From Rhizobium sp. SG_E_25_P2 (GTDB lineage Bacteria > Pseudomonadota > Alphaproteobacteria > Rhizobiales > Rhizobiaceae): a DNA stretch of 64,000 nucleotides. A program made the position numbers and the translations under genes. Each line of letters opens with the position of its first letter. The first letter of the stretch is position 1. Below the pieces are notes generated by a model. The model searched no databases and was not told where the DNA came from. It worked only from the letters and a program-made list of their open reading frames with translations. The DNA is taken from the NCBI RefSeq assembly GCF_029892285.1, contig NZ_JARXVM010000006.1:186001-250000 (forward strand). Reading direction: 5' to 3'. Below, piece after piece: positions 25,514 through 35,233 of the stretch.

Positions 25514-27403
25514 TTACTCCGCCGCTGGCTTGCCCCGCACGATCACGCCGAGATCGTCGGTTTCCCTGACCTTCTTGAGCTGTTCCTCCACTTGGGTGGC
25601 TTCGAGCTGCCTGCTCCACATCTGGGCGTAGAGGCCGTTTTGAGCCAGCAGATCGCCATGACGGCCGCGCTCGGCGATGCCGCCATCCTTCAGCACGATG
25701 ATCTCATCGGCGTTGACGACCGTGGAGAGACGGTGGGCGATGACCAGCGTGGTGCGGTTCTTGGAGACGATGTCGAGCGCCGCCTGGATTTCCTGTTCCG
25801 TGCGGGTGTCGAGCGCCGAGGTCGCCTCATCCAGAATGAGGATCGGCGGCGATTTCAGGATGGTGCGGGCAATCGCCACGCGCTGCTTCTCGCCACCCGA
25901 CAGTTTCAACCCGCGTTCGCCCACCATCGACTTGTAGCCTTCCGGCAGCGATCGGATGAAGTGGTCTATCTGGGCGATTTCGGCGGCCTGGGTCACCTCT
26001 TCCTCACGCGCCGCGGGGCGGCCGTAGCGGATGTTGTAGGCGATCGTGTCGTTGAACAGCACCGTGTCCTGCGGCACCATGCCGATGGCGGCGCGCAGCG
26101 ACTTCTGCGTCACGCCCCGGACATCCTGGCCATCGATGGTCACAGCGCCCTGCTGGACATCATAGAAACGGTAGAGCAGGCGCGAAATGGTCGACTTGCC
26201 AGCGCCCGACGGCCCGACAATGGCCACCGTCTTGCCGGCCGGCACGTCAAAGGACACGCCCTTGAGGATCGGTCGGGCCGGATCATAGGCGAAATGCACA
26301 TCCTTGAAGGAGATCGCCCCCTGGGCGATTGCCAGCGGCTTGGCGTCCGGCGCATCCTCGATCTCGGCGTCGACTTCCAGCAGGTCGAACATCTGTTCGA
26401 TGTCGGTGAGGCCCTGGCGGATTTCGCGATAGACAAAGCCGATGAAATTGAGCGGGATCGACAACTGCATCAGCATGGTGTTGATGAAGACGAAATCGCC
26501 GAGCGTCTGTTCGCCCCGCTGCACGGCCATTGCCGACATCACCATCATCACCAGCGTGCCCGCGCCGAAGATAACGCCCTGGCCGAAGTTCAGCCAGCCG
26601 AGCGAGGTCCAGACCTGGGTCGCCGATTTCTCATAGCGCTCCATGGACGCATCGAAGCGCTTGGCCTCCATCTCCTCATTGCCGAAATATTTGACCGTCT
26701 CGAAATTGAGGAGCGAGTCGATCGCCTTGGTGTTGGCCTCGGTGTCGGAGTCGTTCATCGTCCGGCGAATATTCATTCGCCAGTCGCTCGCCCGCACCGT
26801 GAACCAGATATAGAGCCAGACGGTCACGGCGGTCACGAACAGGTAAGAGAAGCCGTAGCCCCACCAGAAAATCGCCGCCGTCAGGATGAATTCGATCAGC
26901 GTCGGAAAGGTGTTGAGGATGGTGAAGCGGACGATCGTTTCGATGCCCTTGGTGCCGCGCTCGATGACGCGCGACAGGCCGCCGGTGCGCCGCTCGAGAT
27001 GAAAGCGCAGCGACAGGCGGTGCAGATGTACGAATGTCTTGAAAGCGAGCTGGCGCACGGCGTATTGGCCGACGCTCGCAAACATCGCGTCGCGCAACTG
27101 GTTGAGCGCGAGCTGCAAAAGGCGGGCGACGTTATAGGCGACAACCAGCGTGACGGCGCCGAGCATGAACAGCGGCAAAATGCCGACCGCGTCCATCTTG
27201 CCGTTCAGCGCATCGGTGGCCCATTTGAAGAAATAGGGCACCAACAGCAGCACGACCTTGGCGATCAGCAGGATCACCGTCGCCCAGACGACGCGCATCT
27301 TGAGGTCCGCGCGATCCGCCGGCCACATATAGGGCCAGAGATTGACGATGGTCTGCAGGGTCTTGCCCGAGTCAGCCGATACAGTTTTTGTCTTGCCCGC
27401 CAT
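25514..27403 (-). CDS. ABC transporter, Atm1/HMT-type exporter (fused permease-ATPase)
   Basis: A 629-residue half-transporter that acts as homodimer. Six helices in residues 40-330 include the Atm1-type segments RGTKGIETIVRF and NDSDTEANTKAIDSLLNFETVKYFGNE. The ATPase has Walker A GPSGAGKSTISRLLYRF, signature LSGGEKQRVAIARTIL and Walker B ILDEATSALD. Bacterial Atm1 relatives export glutathione conjugates and heavy-metal complexes and link to Fe-S homeostasis. The start at 27403 has GGTGG nearby; an upstream ATG at 27469 adds 22 residues that are not conserved in the family I know. Single gene, 110 bases after the LysM gene. Confidence 0.93.
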   Translation of the reverse strand: MAGKTKTVSADSGKTLQTIVNLWPYMWPADRADLKMRVVWATVILLIAKVVLLLVPYFFKWATDALNGKMDAVGILPLFMLGAVTLVVAYNVARLLQLALNQLRDAMFASVGQYAVRQLAFKTFVHLHRLSLRFHLERRTGGLSRVIERGTKGIETIVRFTILNTFPTLIEFILTAAIFWWGYGFSYLFVTAVTVWLYIWFTVRASDWRMNIRRTMNDSDTEANTKAIDSLLNFETVKYFGNEEMEAKRFDASMERYEKSATQVWTSLGWLNFGQGVIFGAGTLVMMVMSAMAVQRGEQTLGDFVFINTMLMQLSIPLNFIGFVYREIRQGLTDIEQMFDLLEVDAEIEDAPDAKPLAIAQGAISFKDVHFAYDPARPILKGVSFDVPAGKTVAIVGPSGAGKSTISRLLYRFYDVQQGAVTIDGQDVRGVTQKSLRAAIGMVPQDTVLFNDTIAYNIRYGRPAAREEEVTQAAEIAQIDHFIRSLPEGYKSMVGERGLKLSGGEKQRVAIARTILKSPPILILDEATSALDTRTEQEIQAALDIVSKNRTTLVIAHRLSTVVNADEIIVLKDGGIAERGRHGDLLAQNGLYAQMWSRQLEATQVEEQLKKVRETDDLGVIVRGKPAAE

Positions 27404-27511
27404 GCGCCACCAGTATTCCCGAAGAAACAGAAAGGCGGCCCTGAAATAGGCCGCCGTCTTTTTCGTCACATAGGATCGCGCCGCTGGATCTACAACGACG
27501 CGATGATGAAT

Positions 27512-29428
27512 TTATTGCAGACCCAGCCGCTTGCGGTGGATTTCCTCGGCATTGTCGAGAGGCTTGTCAGGCACGCCGAAAATCTGGCCGGGAAGAATGC
27601 GGTCGGGATCCTCGATCTGCGCCTCGTTGGCGAGATAGATCGTCGTGTAGCGCACACCCTGGCCATAGACGCGCCGCGAGATCTGCCACAGCGTATCTCC
27701 GCGACGGATGATCACCGATGTTGCGCTATGCTGCAACGGCGCCTGCTGGATGACCTTCGGTTCGCCTTCGGCCGCGACCGTTTTGGTGTCAGGCGCAGTC
27801 GCGGGCTGGGCCGCAGCCGCTTCGGCGGTCGCAGGTTGCGCCGACGATGTCTCGGCCGCAGCGGTCTGCTGAGCGGGTTCGGGAGTCTGTGTGGCGGCTT
27901 GCGCCTTCGGCTCCACAAGCTGAGCCGGCTCAGCGGCCGTGTCTGTCGACGCGATCGGCAGCTTGGGGTCAGCGGACGCGGCCTCCACGGACGGCGCGAC
28001 TTCGGGCTCGACTGCCTTGGCCGGCTGCGCGACGGCTGTTTCGATTGCCGGTCCGGTGGCGGATGTCACCGCGTCGTCGATCTTGTCGAGCGCCGCCTGC
28101 ACGTCGGCGGCGTTCTGCGGCAAGGCTTTCAGCAGATCAAGCGCCTTGGCCGCCTCGCCTGCGGTCTTGGCGGCCATTTCCTGAGCGACGGGATCGATAT
28201 TGTCAGGCGTCTTAATGTCGGCCAGCGTCTTGAGCGCGATTTCAGTGGCGGAGCGAGCTGCGGCCAGTTCCTCGGCGCTCGGCATCTTGCCATTCGCGAA
28301 TTGACCCTTCAGCAGGTCGATCGCCTTGCCCGCCTCTTCCCGCGCCTTGTCATAGGCGCCGAAGGCGAGAGGCTGCATCGCGCTCGTCGACGCGCCGCCT
28401 GCTTCACCGGCGACGGCCGCCATTTGCGCCCCTTCGGGCCGGAAGAACGGCACGGAAGCCCGGAATTCGACGCGGGCGCCGTCGGCGCTCAGGACGTCGG
28501 CGCGGATCGTGTGATCACCGACCGAAAGCGGCATGGTGTTGTCAGCGACGAAACGGCCCTTTTCATTGACCTTCACTTCGGCCACCAGCTTGTCGTCGGC
28601 ATAGACGCGGACCGCGCGGCCCTTGGGCGCCTTGCCGGCCACGAACAGCTTGTCGCCCTCGATCTCGACCGCGCTGACCTGCACTTCCGGATCGAGCGCG
28701 GCGGACGCCGCAGCGTTCGACTGCACGATGACGGCGGATGGCGCATCAGCGGCCGCAGTCTTTGTCTCCTGGGCCGGCTTGGTCTCGGCGGCGGACAACG
28801 CGCCGGAGGCGGCTTGCGCCGGCGCGGCTTCCGGCATGGTCATGATGCGAGACGCTTCGCCGGGCTTGGACACCATGGCGAGAAGATCGCCTTTCTTATC
28901 CTTCGGCACGGAAATCGTCGCGACTTCCTCGGAAATCAGCGACTCGCCGTTGGTCCCCTTGGCCTGGAGCACCAGTTGATGTTCGCCGGCGGCCAATGGC
29001 TGGTCGAGAACGACGGCGAAATCGCCCGACGCCCCGGCCTTGACGGTGGAAATAACCTTTTGACCGTCGGAGACGGCGACATCAGCGTTCGGCGCGGCGC
29101 GGCCGGCGATGACCGTGGAGCCGTCAGGCTCGACGCGCAGCACGTCGAAAGACGGCGTGCCGGCGTTTTGCGCCGACGCCTGGGCAGGCGCGTCCACTTT
29201 CACATCCGCGTCACCCGCGGGCGGGGTCGCGGTCGCACCGCCGGAGATGTCGTTCATGCTTGTCTGGGCGGACGCGACGACCTGCTCGGCCGCATTCTTC
29301 GCAGTCTGCGCCAGTTGTTCGGCATCCTTCTTGGCCGAGGAATTCGGCAAGACGACAAAGAACATCAACAGGCTGGCGACCGCCAGAACAATCAGTGCGA
29401 CCAGAACGGCGCGGCTTCTTTTCATCAC
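27512..29428 (-). CDS. LysM domain envelope protein
   Basis: A 638-residue protein with a single N-terminal membrane anchor (residues 8-27), a long periplasmic part, and a C-terminal LysM domain. Residues about 95-165 and 250-315 look like Ig-like/BON-like all-beta folds with DGSTVIAGRAAPNADVAV and GDKLFVAGKAPKGRAVRVYAD. Residues 330-540 are Ala/Glu-rich with helical and low-complexity parts. The LysM (SVIIRRGDTLWQISRRVYG...YTTIYLANEAQIEDPDRILPGQIF) should bind peptidoglycan. Such proteins are common in Rhizobiales; the exact role is unknown. It shares the strand with the ABC exporter. Confidence 0.88.
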   Translation of the reverse strand: MMKRSRAVLVALIVLAVASLLMFFVVLPNSSAKKDAEQLAQTAKNAAEQVVASAQTSMNDISGGATATPPAGDADVKVDAPAQASAQNAGTPSFDVLRVEPDGSTVIAGRAAPNADVAVSDGQKVISTVKAGASGDFAVVLDQPLAAGEHQLVLQAKGTNGESLISEEVATISVPKDKKGDLLAMVSKPGEASRIMTMPEAAPAQAASGALSAAETKPAQETKTAAADAPSAVIVQSNAAASAALDPEVQVSAVEIEGDKLFVAGKAPKGRAVRVYADDKLVAEVKVNEKGRFVADNTMPLSVGDHTIRADVLSADGARVEFRASVPFFRPEGAQMAAVAGEAGGASTSAMQPLAFGAYDKAREEAGKAIDLLKGQFANGKMPSAEELAAARSATEIALKTLADIKTPDNIDPVAQEMAAKTAGEAAKALDLLKALPQNAADVQAALDKIDDAVTSATGPAIETAVAQPAKAVEPEVAPSVEAASADPKLPIASTDTAAEPAQLVEPKAQAATQTPEPAQQTAAAETSSAQPATAEAAAAQPATAPDTKTVAAEGEPKVIQQAPLQHSATSVIIRRGDTLWQISRRVYGQGVRYTTIYLANEAQIEDPDRILPGQIFGVPDKPLDNAEEIHRKRLGLQ

Positions 29429-29586
29429 TCTTTCTCCAGACGGCGCGAAAGTTTTCGCAGCCTTGAAAATTGCTAGCCGGTTCCCCGAGTATTCTCAAGC
29501 GGTTCGGCTGAAGGTGCGGCTCCGGCGGAACCATTTTCCTTCATTTTTCTTGACGGCGGCGGCCGTGCATAGTCTTTTCCGTGACC

Positions 29587-30201
29587 ATGATAGCAGAAAA
29601 TGCCCCGATTCGATCCATTTGTGTTTATTGCGGTTCGCAGCCCGGCAAAGACCCTTCCTATATGGAAGCCGGGCGCGCGCTCGGAAAATCCATTGCCGAG
29701 AACGGCATGCGCCTCGTCTATGGCGGCGGCACGCGCGGCATCATGGGCGCGGTCGCGTCCGGCGTGCTGTCGCATGGCGGCAAGGTGATCGGCATCATCC
29801 CCGAATTCCTGATGGACAAGGAAGCCTCGCGCCATTCGCTCGGCTCGCTGACCGAACTCGTGGTGACCGAGGACATGCATCAGCGCAAGCATCGCATGTT
29901 CGAGGAGGCAGACGCTTTCGTGACCTTGCCCGGCGGCATCGGCACCCTTGAAGAGATTGTCGAGATCATGACCTGGGGCCAGCTGGGCCGCCATCGCAAG
30001 CCGATGGTGTTCGCCAATGTCAACAAGTTCTGGGAGCCGATGCTGGAACTGCTCAATCATATGTCCGGCGAAGGCTTCATCCATACATCGCATCTGGTGA
30101 AACCAATGGTCATCGACCAGATCGACGACATCATCCCATCGATCGTGGCTGCGGCCCAGACGCATTCCGAAGGCGACGCGGCGCTGCTGTCGCGGATGTG
30201 A
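29587..30201 (+). CDS. LOG-family protein (TIGR00730), probable cytokinin riboside phosphate phosphoribohydrolase
   Basis: A 204-residue Rossmann-fold protein of the LOG/lysine-decarboxylase-like family. The conserved VYCGSQPG, VYGGGTRGIMGAVASGVLSHGG, and the catalytic P-G-G-x-G-T-x2-E motif in LPGGIGTLEEIVEI are all present. Members split cytokinin riboside monophosphates and AMP-like nucleotides into base plus ribose phosphate. The bacterial physiological task is often nucleotide salvage. Starts are possible at GTG 29581 or ATG 29587; no convincing ribosome binding site separates them. It is divergent from the LysM gene. Confidence 0.92.
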   Translation: MIAENAPIRSICVYCGSQPGKDPSYMEAGRALGKSIAENGMRLVYGGGTRGIMGAVASGVLSHGGKVIGIIPEFLMDKEASRHSLGSLTELVVTEDMHQRKHRMFEEADAFVTLPGGIGTLEEIVEIMTWGQLGRHRKPMVFANVNKFWEPMLELLNHMSGEGFIHTSHLVKPMVIDQIDDIIPSIVAAAQTHSEGDAALLSRM

Positions 30202-30255
30202 CGTAGACGCCTTTTGGCGGGACTTCAGCCGGTATTGGCCAGAAGGCGGCGACGC

Positions 30256-31056
30256 ATGAAGATCATCAGCCTGAACGCCTGGGGCGGCGTTCTGCATAGA
30301 GAGTTGCTGGCCTATCTTGCCGAGGCGGATCCCGATGTGCTCTGCCTTCAGGAGGTGGTTAGCACGCCCGCGACCCAACGCGACTGGTTGGTCTATCGCG
30401 ACGGCGATCACGTGCTCGACCAGCGCGCCAATCTGTTCGACGACGTATGCCGGACGCTGAGCGGGCATCTGGCATTTTTCTGCCCTGCCGCGCGCGGCGT
30501 CCTATGGGACGGCGAGACCGAAATCACCTCCTTCTGGGGACTGGCGACGTTCGTGCGCGCGTCGGTTGCGGTCATCGGCCAGGCGCAGAGCTTCGTGCAC
30601 AAGGACTTTTCCGCCCATGGCTACGGCGCGCATCCGCGCCCGCGCAACGCCCATGCCGTCAGGCTCTACGATCCGGAAAGAGACCGCACGGTCAGCGTGG
30701 CGCAGATGCATGGGTTGCGGGATTTGCGCGGCAAAATGGATACGTCTGAAAGGCTCGAACAGGCGCGGCGATTTCTGGCGCTTTCTGATCAGGCCTCGGG
30801 TCCCGGCGACATCAAACTGTTGTGCGGCGACTTCAACATCGAACCGGACAGTGAAAGTCTTCGCTTCATGCAGGAGCGCGGTTTCACGGAGCTCGTGACG
30901 CGGCATGCGCCCGAGGGCACGCGGACATCGCTCTACAACAAGCCTGGCCGCTTCGCCGACTATATGCTCATCGACCAGCCGGAAAAGGTGCTCAGCTTCG
31001 ATGTCGTTCGAGATCCGGAAGTCTCGGATCACTGCCCGCTGGTCATCGAGATCTGA
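30256..31056 (+). CDS. Endonuclease/exonuclease/phosphatase-family hydrolase
   Basis: A 266-residue EEP-superfamily protein. Catalytic blocks are ISLNAWGG (Asn), DVLCLQEV (Glu, metal), VAQMHGLRDLRGK with His, GDFNIEPDSE (Asp-Asn) and the terminal SDHCPLVIEI (Asp-His). Members cleave phosphodiesters of DNA, sphingomyelin or other phosphates; this one cannot be assigned. No signal peptide, so it probably acts in the cytoplasm. Start 30256 has AAGG ten bases upstream. It follows the LOG gene by 54 bases on the same strand and ends 22 bases before the end of rarD. Confidence 0.87.
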   Translation: MKIISLNAWGGVLHRELLAYLAEADPDVLCLQEVVSTPATQRDWLVYRDGDHVLDQRANLFDDVCRTLSGHLAFFCPAARGVLWDGETEITSFWGLATFVRASVAVIGQAQSFVHKDFSAHGYGAHPRPRNAHAVRLYDPERDRTVSVAQMHGLRDLRGKMDTSERLEQARRFLALSDQASGPGDIKLLCGDFNIEPDSESLRFMQERGFTELVTRHAPEGTRTSLYNKPGRFADYMLIDQPEKVLSFDVVRDPEVSDHCPLVIEI

Positions 31057-31077
31057 TCTGCTGCCGCGTCAAACCGT

Positions 31078-31998
31078 TCAGGCCGTCGCCGAATTCTTCT
31101 TCATCATGCCGCGCAGCATCGGCCAGGAGTAAACCACCAGCGCCGACCAGATGAAGCAGAAGGCGACCATTTTCTCGGTGGAGAAATGCTCCTTGAACAC
31201 GAAGACGGCGGTCAGGAAGATCATGGTGGGCGCGATATACTGCATGATGCCGATTGTCGATAGCTTCAGAAGCTTGGCTCCGTTGGCGTAGAGCATCAGC
31301 GGCACTGCCGTGACGACGCCCGAAGCCATCAGCAAAATCATGTCGGAGATTCCCGTCGGGCCGAAATGGCCAGTCCCCTCGCGCGACGCGTAGACGAGAT
31401 AACCAATGGCCGGCAGGGCGAGGATCAGCACTTCCAGAAAGAAGCCCTGATTGGGCCCGACTGGCAGCGTCTTGCGGCAATAGGCGTAGAAACCCCAGGT
31501 GATCGCCAGGCTGAGCGATACCCAGGGCAGGCCGCCGGCTTCATGGGTGAGAATGCCAACGGCGATCACCGCCAGCCCGATTGCCACATATTGGGTCTTG
31601 TTCATGCGCTCCTTGAGCAGGATCGCTCCGAGCGCTACGCTGATCAGCGGATTGATGTAGTAGCCGAGCGCGGATTCGAGCGCCCTGCCCGCGCCGATCG
31701 ACCAGACATAGATGAGCCAGTTGACGGTGATGAAGCTGGCTGTGACGCAGGCCATGCCGAGCATGCGCGGCGTGCGCAGGGCGATCTTGAGATCTTCGGT
31801 CCGCCCGCGCAGCAGGAGAACCAGTCCAGCAACCGGCAGCGACCAGAGCACGCGATGCGCCACCACTTCGAGCGGTGGAATATGCGACACGGCCTTCATA
31901 TAGAGAGGCAGGAAGCCCCAGAGAAGATAGGCCGACAGCGCATAGCCGAATCCGGCCAGCGTATCGCCGCCCTGGGCGGGATTATTCTCTTTGCTCAT
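31078..31998 (-). CDS. rarD: EamA-family permease RarD
   Basis: A 306-residue inner-membrane transporter with ten helices in two EamA repeats. The start of the family domain reads YALSAYLLWGFLPLYMKAVSHIPPLEVVAHRVLWSLP, the RarD mark. Named for chloramphenicol sensitivity; the actual substrate is unknown. Met9 at 31998 is chosen because AGGAAA lies 8 bases upstream. It stands behind an UPF0060 gene on the same strand. Confidence 0.92.
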   Translation of the reverse strand: MSKENNPAQGGDTLAGFGYALSAYLLWGFLPLYMKAVSHIPPLEVVAHRVLWSLPVAGLVLLLRGRTEDLKIALRTPRMLGMACVTASFITVNWLIYVWSIGAGRALESALGYYINPLISVALGAILLKERMNKTQYVAIGLAVIAVGILTHEAGGLPWVSLSLAITWGFYAYCRKTLPVGPNQGFFLEVLILALPAIGYLVYASREGTGHFGPTGISDMILLMASGVVTAVPLMLYANGAKLLKLSTIGIMQYIAPTMIFLTAVFVFKEHFSTEKMVAFCFIWSALVVYSWPMLRGMMKKNSATA

Positions 31999-32104
31999 GG
32001 TCGCGGTTTCCTGCTGCGTCACATGCTGCTAACCGAAGGCGGATGCCCCGACCAATTCATAAAGTTGATGGTCCGATCAGCCATTCGAAAGACACAACCT
32101 GACT

Positions 32105-32425
32105 TCAGGCGCGCGACGGCAGCAAAATGATGGCGGCGCCCGCAAGGCATACCGCCGCTCCGAGAAGATCCCAGCGATCTGGCCGCTGCGCCTCCACCAG
32201 CCATAGCCAGACGAGCGAGGCGGCGACATAGACCCCGCCATACGCGGCATAGGCGCGGCCGGCCGCCTCGGAGGGGACCAGCGTCAGCAACCAGGCGAAC
32301 AGCGCAAGCGAGGCCATGCCCGGCGCCAGCCATAGCGCCGAGCGATCGAGTTTGAGCCAGGCCCAGAAGGAAAAGCAGCCGGCGATCTCGGCGAAGGCGG
32401 CTGCGACATAGACGGAATAGATCAT
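32105..32425 (-). CDS. UPF0060/YnfA family small membrane protein
   Basis: A 106-residue membrane protein with four helices. The family begins [31 protein letters not shown] and has [22 protein letters not shown], both present. YnfA proteins resemble small multidrug exporters; some are reported to add to drug efflux. It lies 106 bases before the RarD gene on the same strand; the gap has no clear terminator, so co-transcription is possible. Divergent from the ECF sigma gene. Confidence 0.93.
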   Translation of the reverse strand: MIYSVYVAAAFAEIAGCFSFWAWLKLDRSALWLAPGMASLALFAWLLTLVPSEAAGRAYAAYGGVYVAASLVWLWLVEAQRPDRWDLLGAAVCLAGAAIILLPSRA

Positions 32426-32508
32426 TCGCGGAGAGTGCCACGAGCGGCGCGCTCCCGGAAGGCCGAATACGCGCCGGCAAAAATCTTTAAAAAAAACGTG
32501 GTGGGCGC

Positions 32509-32536
32509 GGAATAGGATGAAACCGGCCGGCGTATA
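32509..32536 (+). promoter_or_regulatory. Candidate ECF-type promoter of the sigma factor gene
   Basis: GGAATA (32509) and CGTATA (32531) are spaced by 16 bases. A GGAA-type -35 with a CGT-type -10 is the usual form of ECF promoters, so the sigma factor may read its own gene. The -10 ends six bases before ATG 32543, which would place the transcript start at or next to the start codon. Confidence 0.5.
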
Positions 32537-32542
32537 CTGGGC

Positions 32543-33079
32543 ATGATGGGAAAGAAGCACGGCTTCAATGTTGTGGATCAGCTCGCGGCGCTCAGGCGTT
32601 ACGCGCGCTCCTTGTCGCGCAATGGCGACGAGGCCGAGGATCTCGTGCAGGACGCGCTGGTGCGCGCCTATGAGAAACAGGCCACGTTCCGCACCGACGG
32701 CAATATCCGCAACTGGCTGATGTCGATCCTGCACAACACCCATATCGACCGGCTGCGCCGCAAGCGTAGCGTCGAGCGCAAGCATGACAGAGCGGCCGAA
32801 ATGGCCGAGCAATCGGCGCCGGCGTCGCAGGAGCTGTCGGTCAGGCTCGCGCAGATCCAGGCGGCGTTCCAGGATCTGCCGGAAGACCAGCGAGAGGCGC
32901 TGCATCTCGTAGCGATCGAGGAGCTCTCCTACCAGGAGGCCGCCGAGGTGCTGAACATACCCATGGGCACGCTGATGTCGCGCATTTCGCGCGCCCGCGC
33001 CCGACTGAGAAACCTCGAAGACGGGGCGGAAGGCGACCGCAAGCCGCGTCTGAGACTGATAGGAGGCGCAGATGACTGA
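32543..33079 (+). CDS. ECF-family RNA polymerase sigma factor
   Basis: A 178-residue extracytoplasmic function sigma factor. Region 2 covers residues about 12-75 ([36 protein letters not shown] with [22 protein letters not shown]). Region 4 covers about 105-160 ([48 protein letters not shown]). There is no region 3. It overlaps the anti-sigma gene by eight bases. There is no Shine-Dalgarno sequence before ATG 32543; the candidate promoter abuts it, so the mRNA may be leaderless. The regulon is not visible from this window. Confidence 0.93.
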   Translation: MMGKKHGFNVVDQLAALRRYARSLSRNGDEAEDLVQDALVRAYEKQATFRTDGNIRNWLMSILHNTHIDRLRRKRSVERKHDRAAEMAEQSAPASQELSVRLAQIQAAFQDLPEDQREALHLVAIEELSYQEAAEVLNIPMGTLMSRISRARARLRNLEDGAEGDRKPRLRLIGGADD

Positions 33080-33839
33080 TCCGATCGTTGACGCCGATCT
33101 CAACGCCTATGTCGACGACCAGCTCGACGTGAGCGGGCGCATCCAGGTCGAGGCCTATCTGTCGGAACATCCGACTGTGGCGGCCCAGGTCATGGCCGAT
33201 CTCCGGGTGAAGGATGAATTGCGGCTGGCGCTGGCTGGCGCGGATAGCGCTCCTCGTCCAGGAACCCGGGAAGCCGCGCGCCGTCTCGAAGGCGCGCTTG
33301 CCCGACGCCGCGTCTATGCGCTGTTTCAACGGGCTGCGGTGGTGACGCTGTTTATCGGCGCCGGCTGGTTCGCCCATGAGCGGATCGGGCCACTCGGCGC
33401 GACAAAGGTGGCCGCTTCAACGCAGGCTCCTGCCTATGTGTCCGAAGCGATCGCCGCGCATGAAACCGCGCAATTGCGCCAGACTGCCGACTGGCAGAAG
33501 CCCAGTCGTGAGTTCGACGCCGCGGCGCTCCGCGCGGCGACGGCAATCACCCTGCCCGAACTGCCCAAGGGATGGCGGGTGGTCGATGCGCAGATATTCC
33601 CATCCGCCAATGGGCCGAGCGTGGAAGTGGCGCTCGCCGCAGGTGAAGGGCGGATGCTGTCGCTCTTTGCCGAACGCCCGGGAAATTTCGCTGTCGAGCC
33701 GGTGCAGGAAACTCATACGGCCGAGGCGCGCGCCGCCTATTGGCAGATCGGCGACGTTGCTTACGCGCTTGTCGCCGACAAGTCTGAAGCGGCCTCGCTT
33801 GAGGCCACCGCCCGCAAGCTTGCGGAAACTCTTTACTGA
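33072..33839 (+). CDS. Membrane anti-sigma factor of the ECF pair
   Basis: A 255-residue protein with an N-terminal cytoplasmic part typical of transmembrane anti-sigma factors ([29 protein letters not shown]), one membrane helix at about residues 86-101 and a periplasmic domain. It has no Cys at all, so it is not a zinc-type (H-x3-C-x2-C) anti-sigma factor. It should hold the sigma factor of the gene in front at the membrane until a signal releases it. Overlap of eight bases with the sigma gene ensures paired synthesis. Confidence 0.85.
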   Translation: MTDPIVDADLNAYVDDQLDVSGRIQVEAYLSEHPTVAAQVMADLRVKDELRLALAGADSAPRPGTREAARRLEGALARRRVYALFQRAAVVTLFIGAGWFAHERIGPLGATKVAASTQAPAYVSEAIAAHETAQLRQTADWQKPSREFDAAALRAATAITLPELPKGWRVVDAQIFPSANGPSVEVALAAGEGRMLSLFAERPGNFAVEPVQETHTAEARAAYWQIGDVAYALVADKSEAASLEATARKLAETLY

Positions 33840-33859
33840 TCATCAAACGAGGAGACCCG

Positions 33860-34579
33860 ATGATGAACCCGATGAATGATAGATATGGCTATGCGAGCCA
33901 GGCGCAATCAGGCGCCCTGTTCGACGAAGGCCTGCGCCAGCATATGCTGCGCGTCTACAACTATATGGGCCTTGGCCTGGTGATTACCGGCATCGTCGCC
34001 TATGTCGTCGGCACGACGCCGGCGCTCTATGTGCCGATCTTCCAGACGCCGCTGAAATGGGTGGTGATGCTGGCTCCGCTCGGCTTCGTGCTGTTTTTCT
34101 CTTTCCGCATCCAGTCGATGTCGGCGGGAACGGCGCAGACGATGTTCTGGGCGTTTTCGGCGGTAATGGGCCTGTCGCTGGCCTCGATCTTCCTGGTGTT
34201 CACCGGCGCCTCGATCGCCCAGACCTTCTTCATCGCCGCCACCATGTTCGGCGCGACCAGCCTCTATGGCTACACGACCAAGCGTAACCTCGCCAATGTC
34301 GGCTCCTTCCTGATGATGGGCCTGATCGGCGTGGTGATCGCCTCTGTTGTCAATATCTTCCTCGGCTCTTCCGCCCTGCAATTCGCCATCTCGGTGATCG
34401 GCATCGTGGTGTTCGTCGGCCTCACCGCCTGGGACACGCAGAACATCAAGGAACAGTATGCCGAGAATGTCGACCAGGAATCCCAGCAGAAGCTCGCGGT
34501 GTTCGGCGCGCTGTCGCTCTACCTGAACTTCGTCAACATCTTCCAGCTGCTGCTCAACTTCACCGGCGAGCGCGAGTAA
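33860..34579 (+). CDS. BAX inhibitor-1/YccA family membrane protein
   Basis: A 239-residue protein with seven predicted helices of the Bax inhibitor-1/UPF0005 family. Helical segments from residue 30 to the end, with FGATSLYGYTTKRNLANVGSFLMMGLIG and the conserved AWDTQNIKEQY before the last helix. Relatives include E. coli YccA, which guards SecY against FtsH, and a calcium-leak channel in Bacillus. Role here unknown. It starts 20 bases after the anti-sigma gene and is followed by the DUF2076 gene. Confidence 0.92.
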   Translation: MMNPMNDRYGYASQAQSGALFDEGLRQHMLRVYNYMGLGLVITGIVAYVVGTTPALYVPIFQTPLKWVVMLAPLGFVLFFSFRIQSMSAGTAQTMFWAFSAVMGLSLASIFLVFTGASIAQTFFIAATMFGATSLYGYTTKRNLANVGSFLMMGLIGVVIASVVNIFLGSSALQFAISVIGIVVFVGLTAWDTQNIKEQYAENVDQESQQKLAVFGALSLYLNFVNIFQLLLNFTGERE

Positions 34580-34618
34580 CCGATCGCCAAGACGTAATCC
34601 AAAGGAGTGCATGACATC

Positions 34619-35194
34619 ATGGACCAGAATGACCGTTACGCCATCGAAGGCCTGTTCGGCAAACTTGCCGAGGTCGAACGCCAGGCGCCGCAGCGCGACG
34701 CCGGAGCCGACGCCTTCATCCGCGAGCGGATGTCCAGCCAGCCGGGCGCGCCCTATTTCATGGCGCAGACAATCGTGGTGCAGGAACAGGCGCTGAACGC
34801 TGCCCAACAGCGGATCGAGGAGCTGGAATATCAGCTTTCCTCGCGTCCGGCACAGGGCGGCGGCGGATTCTTCGCCTCGCTGTTCGGCTCCAGCCAGCCG
34901 CAGCGGTCCATGCCGCCGCGTCAGCCGACCCAGCCGATGGGCCAGCCCTACGGCCAGCAGCCGCAGGCCGGCGCACAGGCCGGTCCGTGGGGCCAGCAGT
35001 CCGCCTATGGCCGCCCGGCCGGCGGCGGCTTCCTCGCTGGCGCCGCGCAGACCGCCATGGGCGTGGCCGGCGGCATGCTACTTGGCAACGCCATCGCCGG
35101 CATGCTGGGCGGCGACGAAGCCCAGGCTGCCGAAAGCGACGACAGCAGCCAGGATGACGGCGGCGACGACGGCGGCGACGACAGCTTCTTCTGA
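34619..35194 (+). CDS. DUF2076 family periplasmic/structural protein
   Basis: A 191-residue protein of the DUF2076 family: a helical N-terminal part (YAIEGLFGKLAEVERQAPQRDAGADAFIRERM, then a coiled-coil-like VVQEQALNAAQQRIEELEYQL), a Gln/Pro/Gly-rich linker, a short glycine-rich hydrophobic segment (GVAGGMLLGNAIAGML), and an Asp/Gly tail ending DDSFF. No signal peptide. Function unknown. AAAGGAG at 34601 fits ATG 34619 (GTG at 34607 lies inside it). A terminator closes the transcript. Confidence 0.85.
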   Translation: MDQNDRYAIEGLFGKLAEVERQAPQRDAGADAFIRERMSSQPGAPYFMAQTIVVQEQALNAAQQRIEELEYQLSSRPAQGGGGFFASLFGSSQPQRSMPPRQPTQPMGQPYGQQPQAGAQAGPWGQQSAYGRPAGGGFLAGAAQTAMGVAGGMLLGNAIAGMLGGDEAQAAESDDSSQDDGGDDGGDDSFF

Positions 35195-35233
35195 GGCGCC
35201 CGCTGAAGTTTTCCCCAAGACTTCGGCGACTTG

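Noticed and set aside
25502-29476. Very long open frame (about 1,300 codons) antisense to the ABC exporter and LysM genes
   Set aside because: It exists because GC-rich codons of the real genes leave no stops on the opposite strand. It has low-complexity Arg/Asp/Gly/His composition without family likeness, while the minus-strand genes show full motifs.
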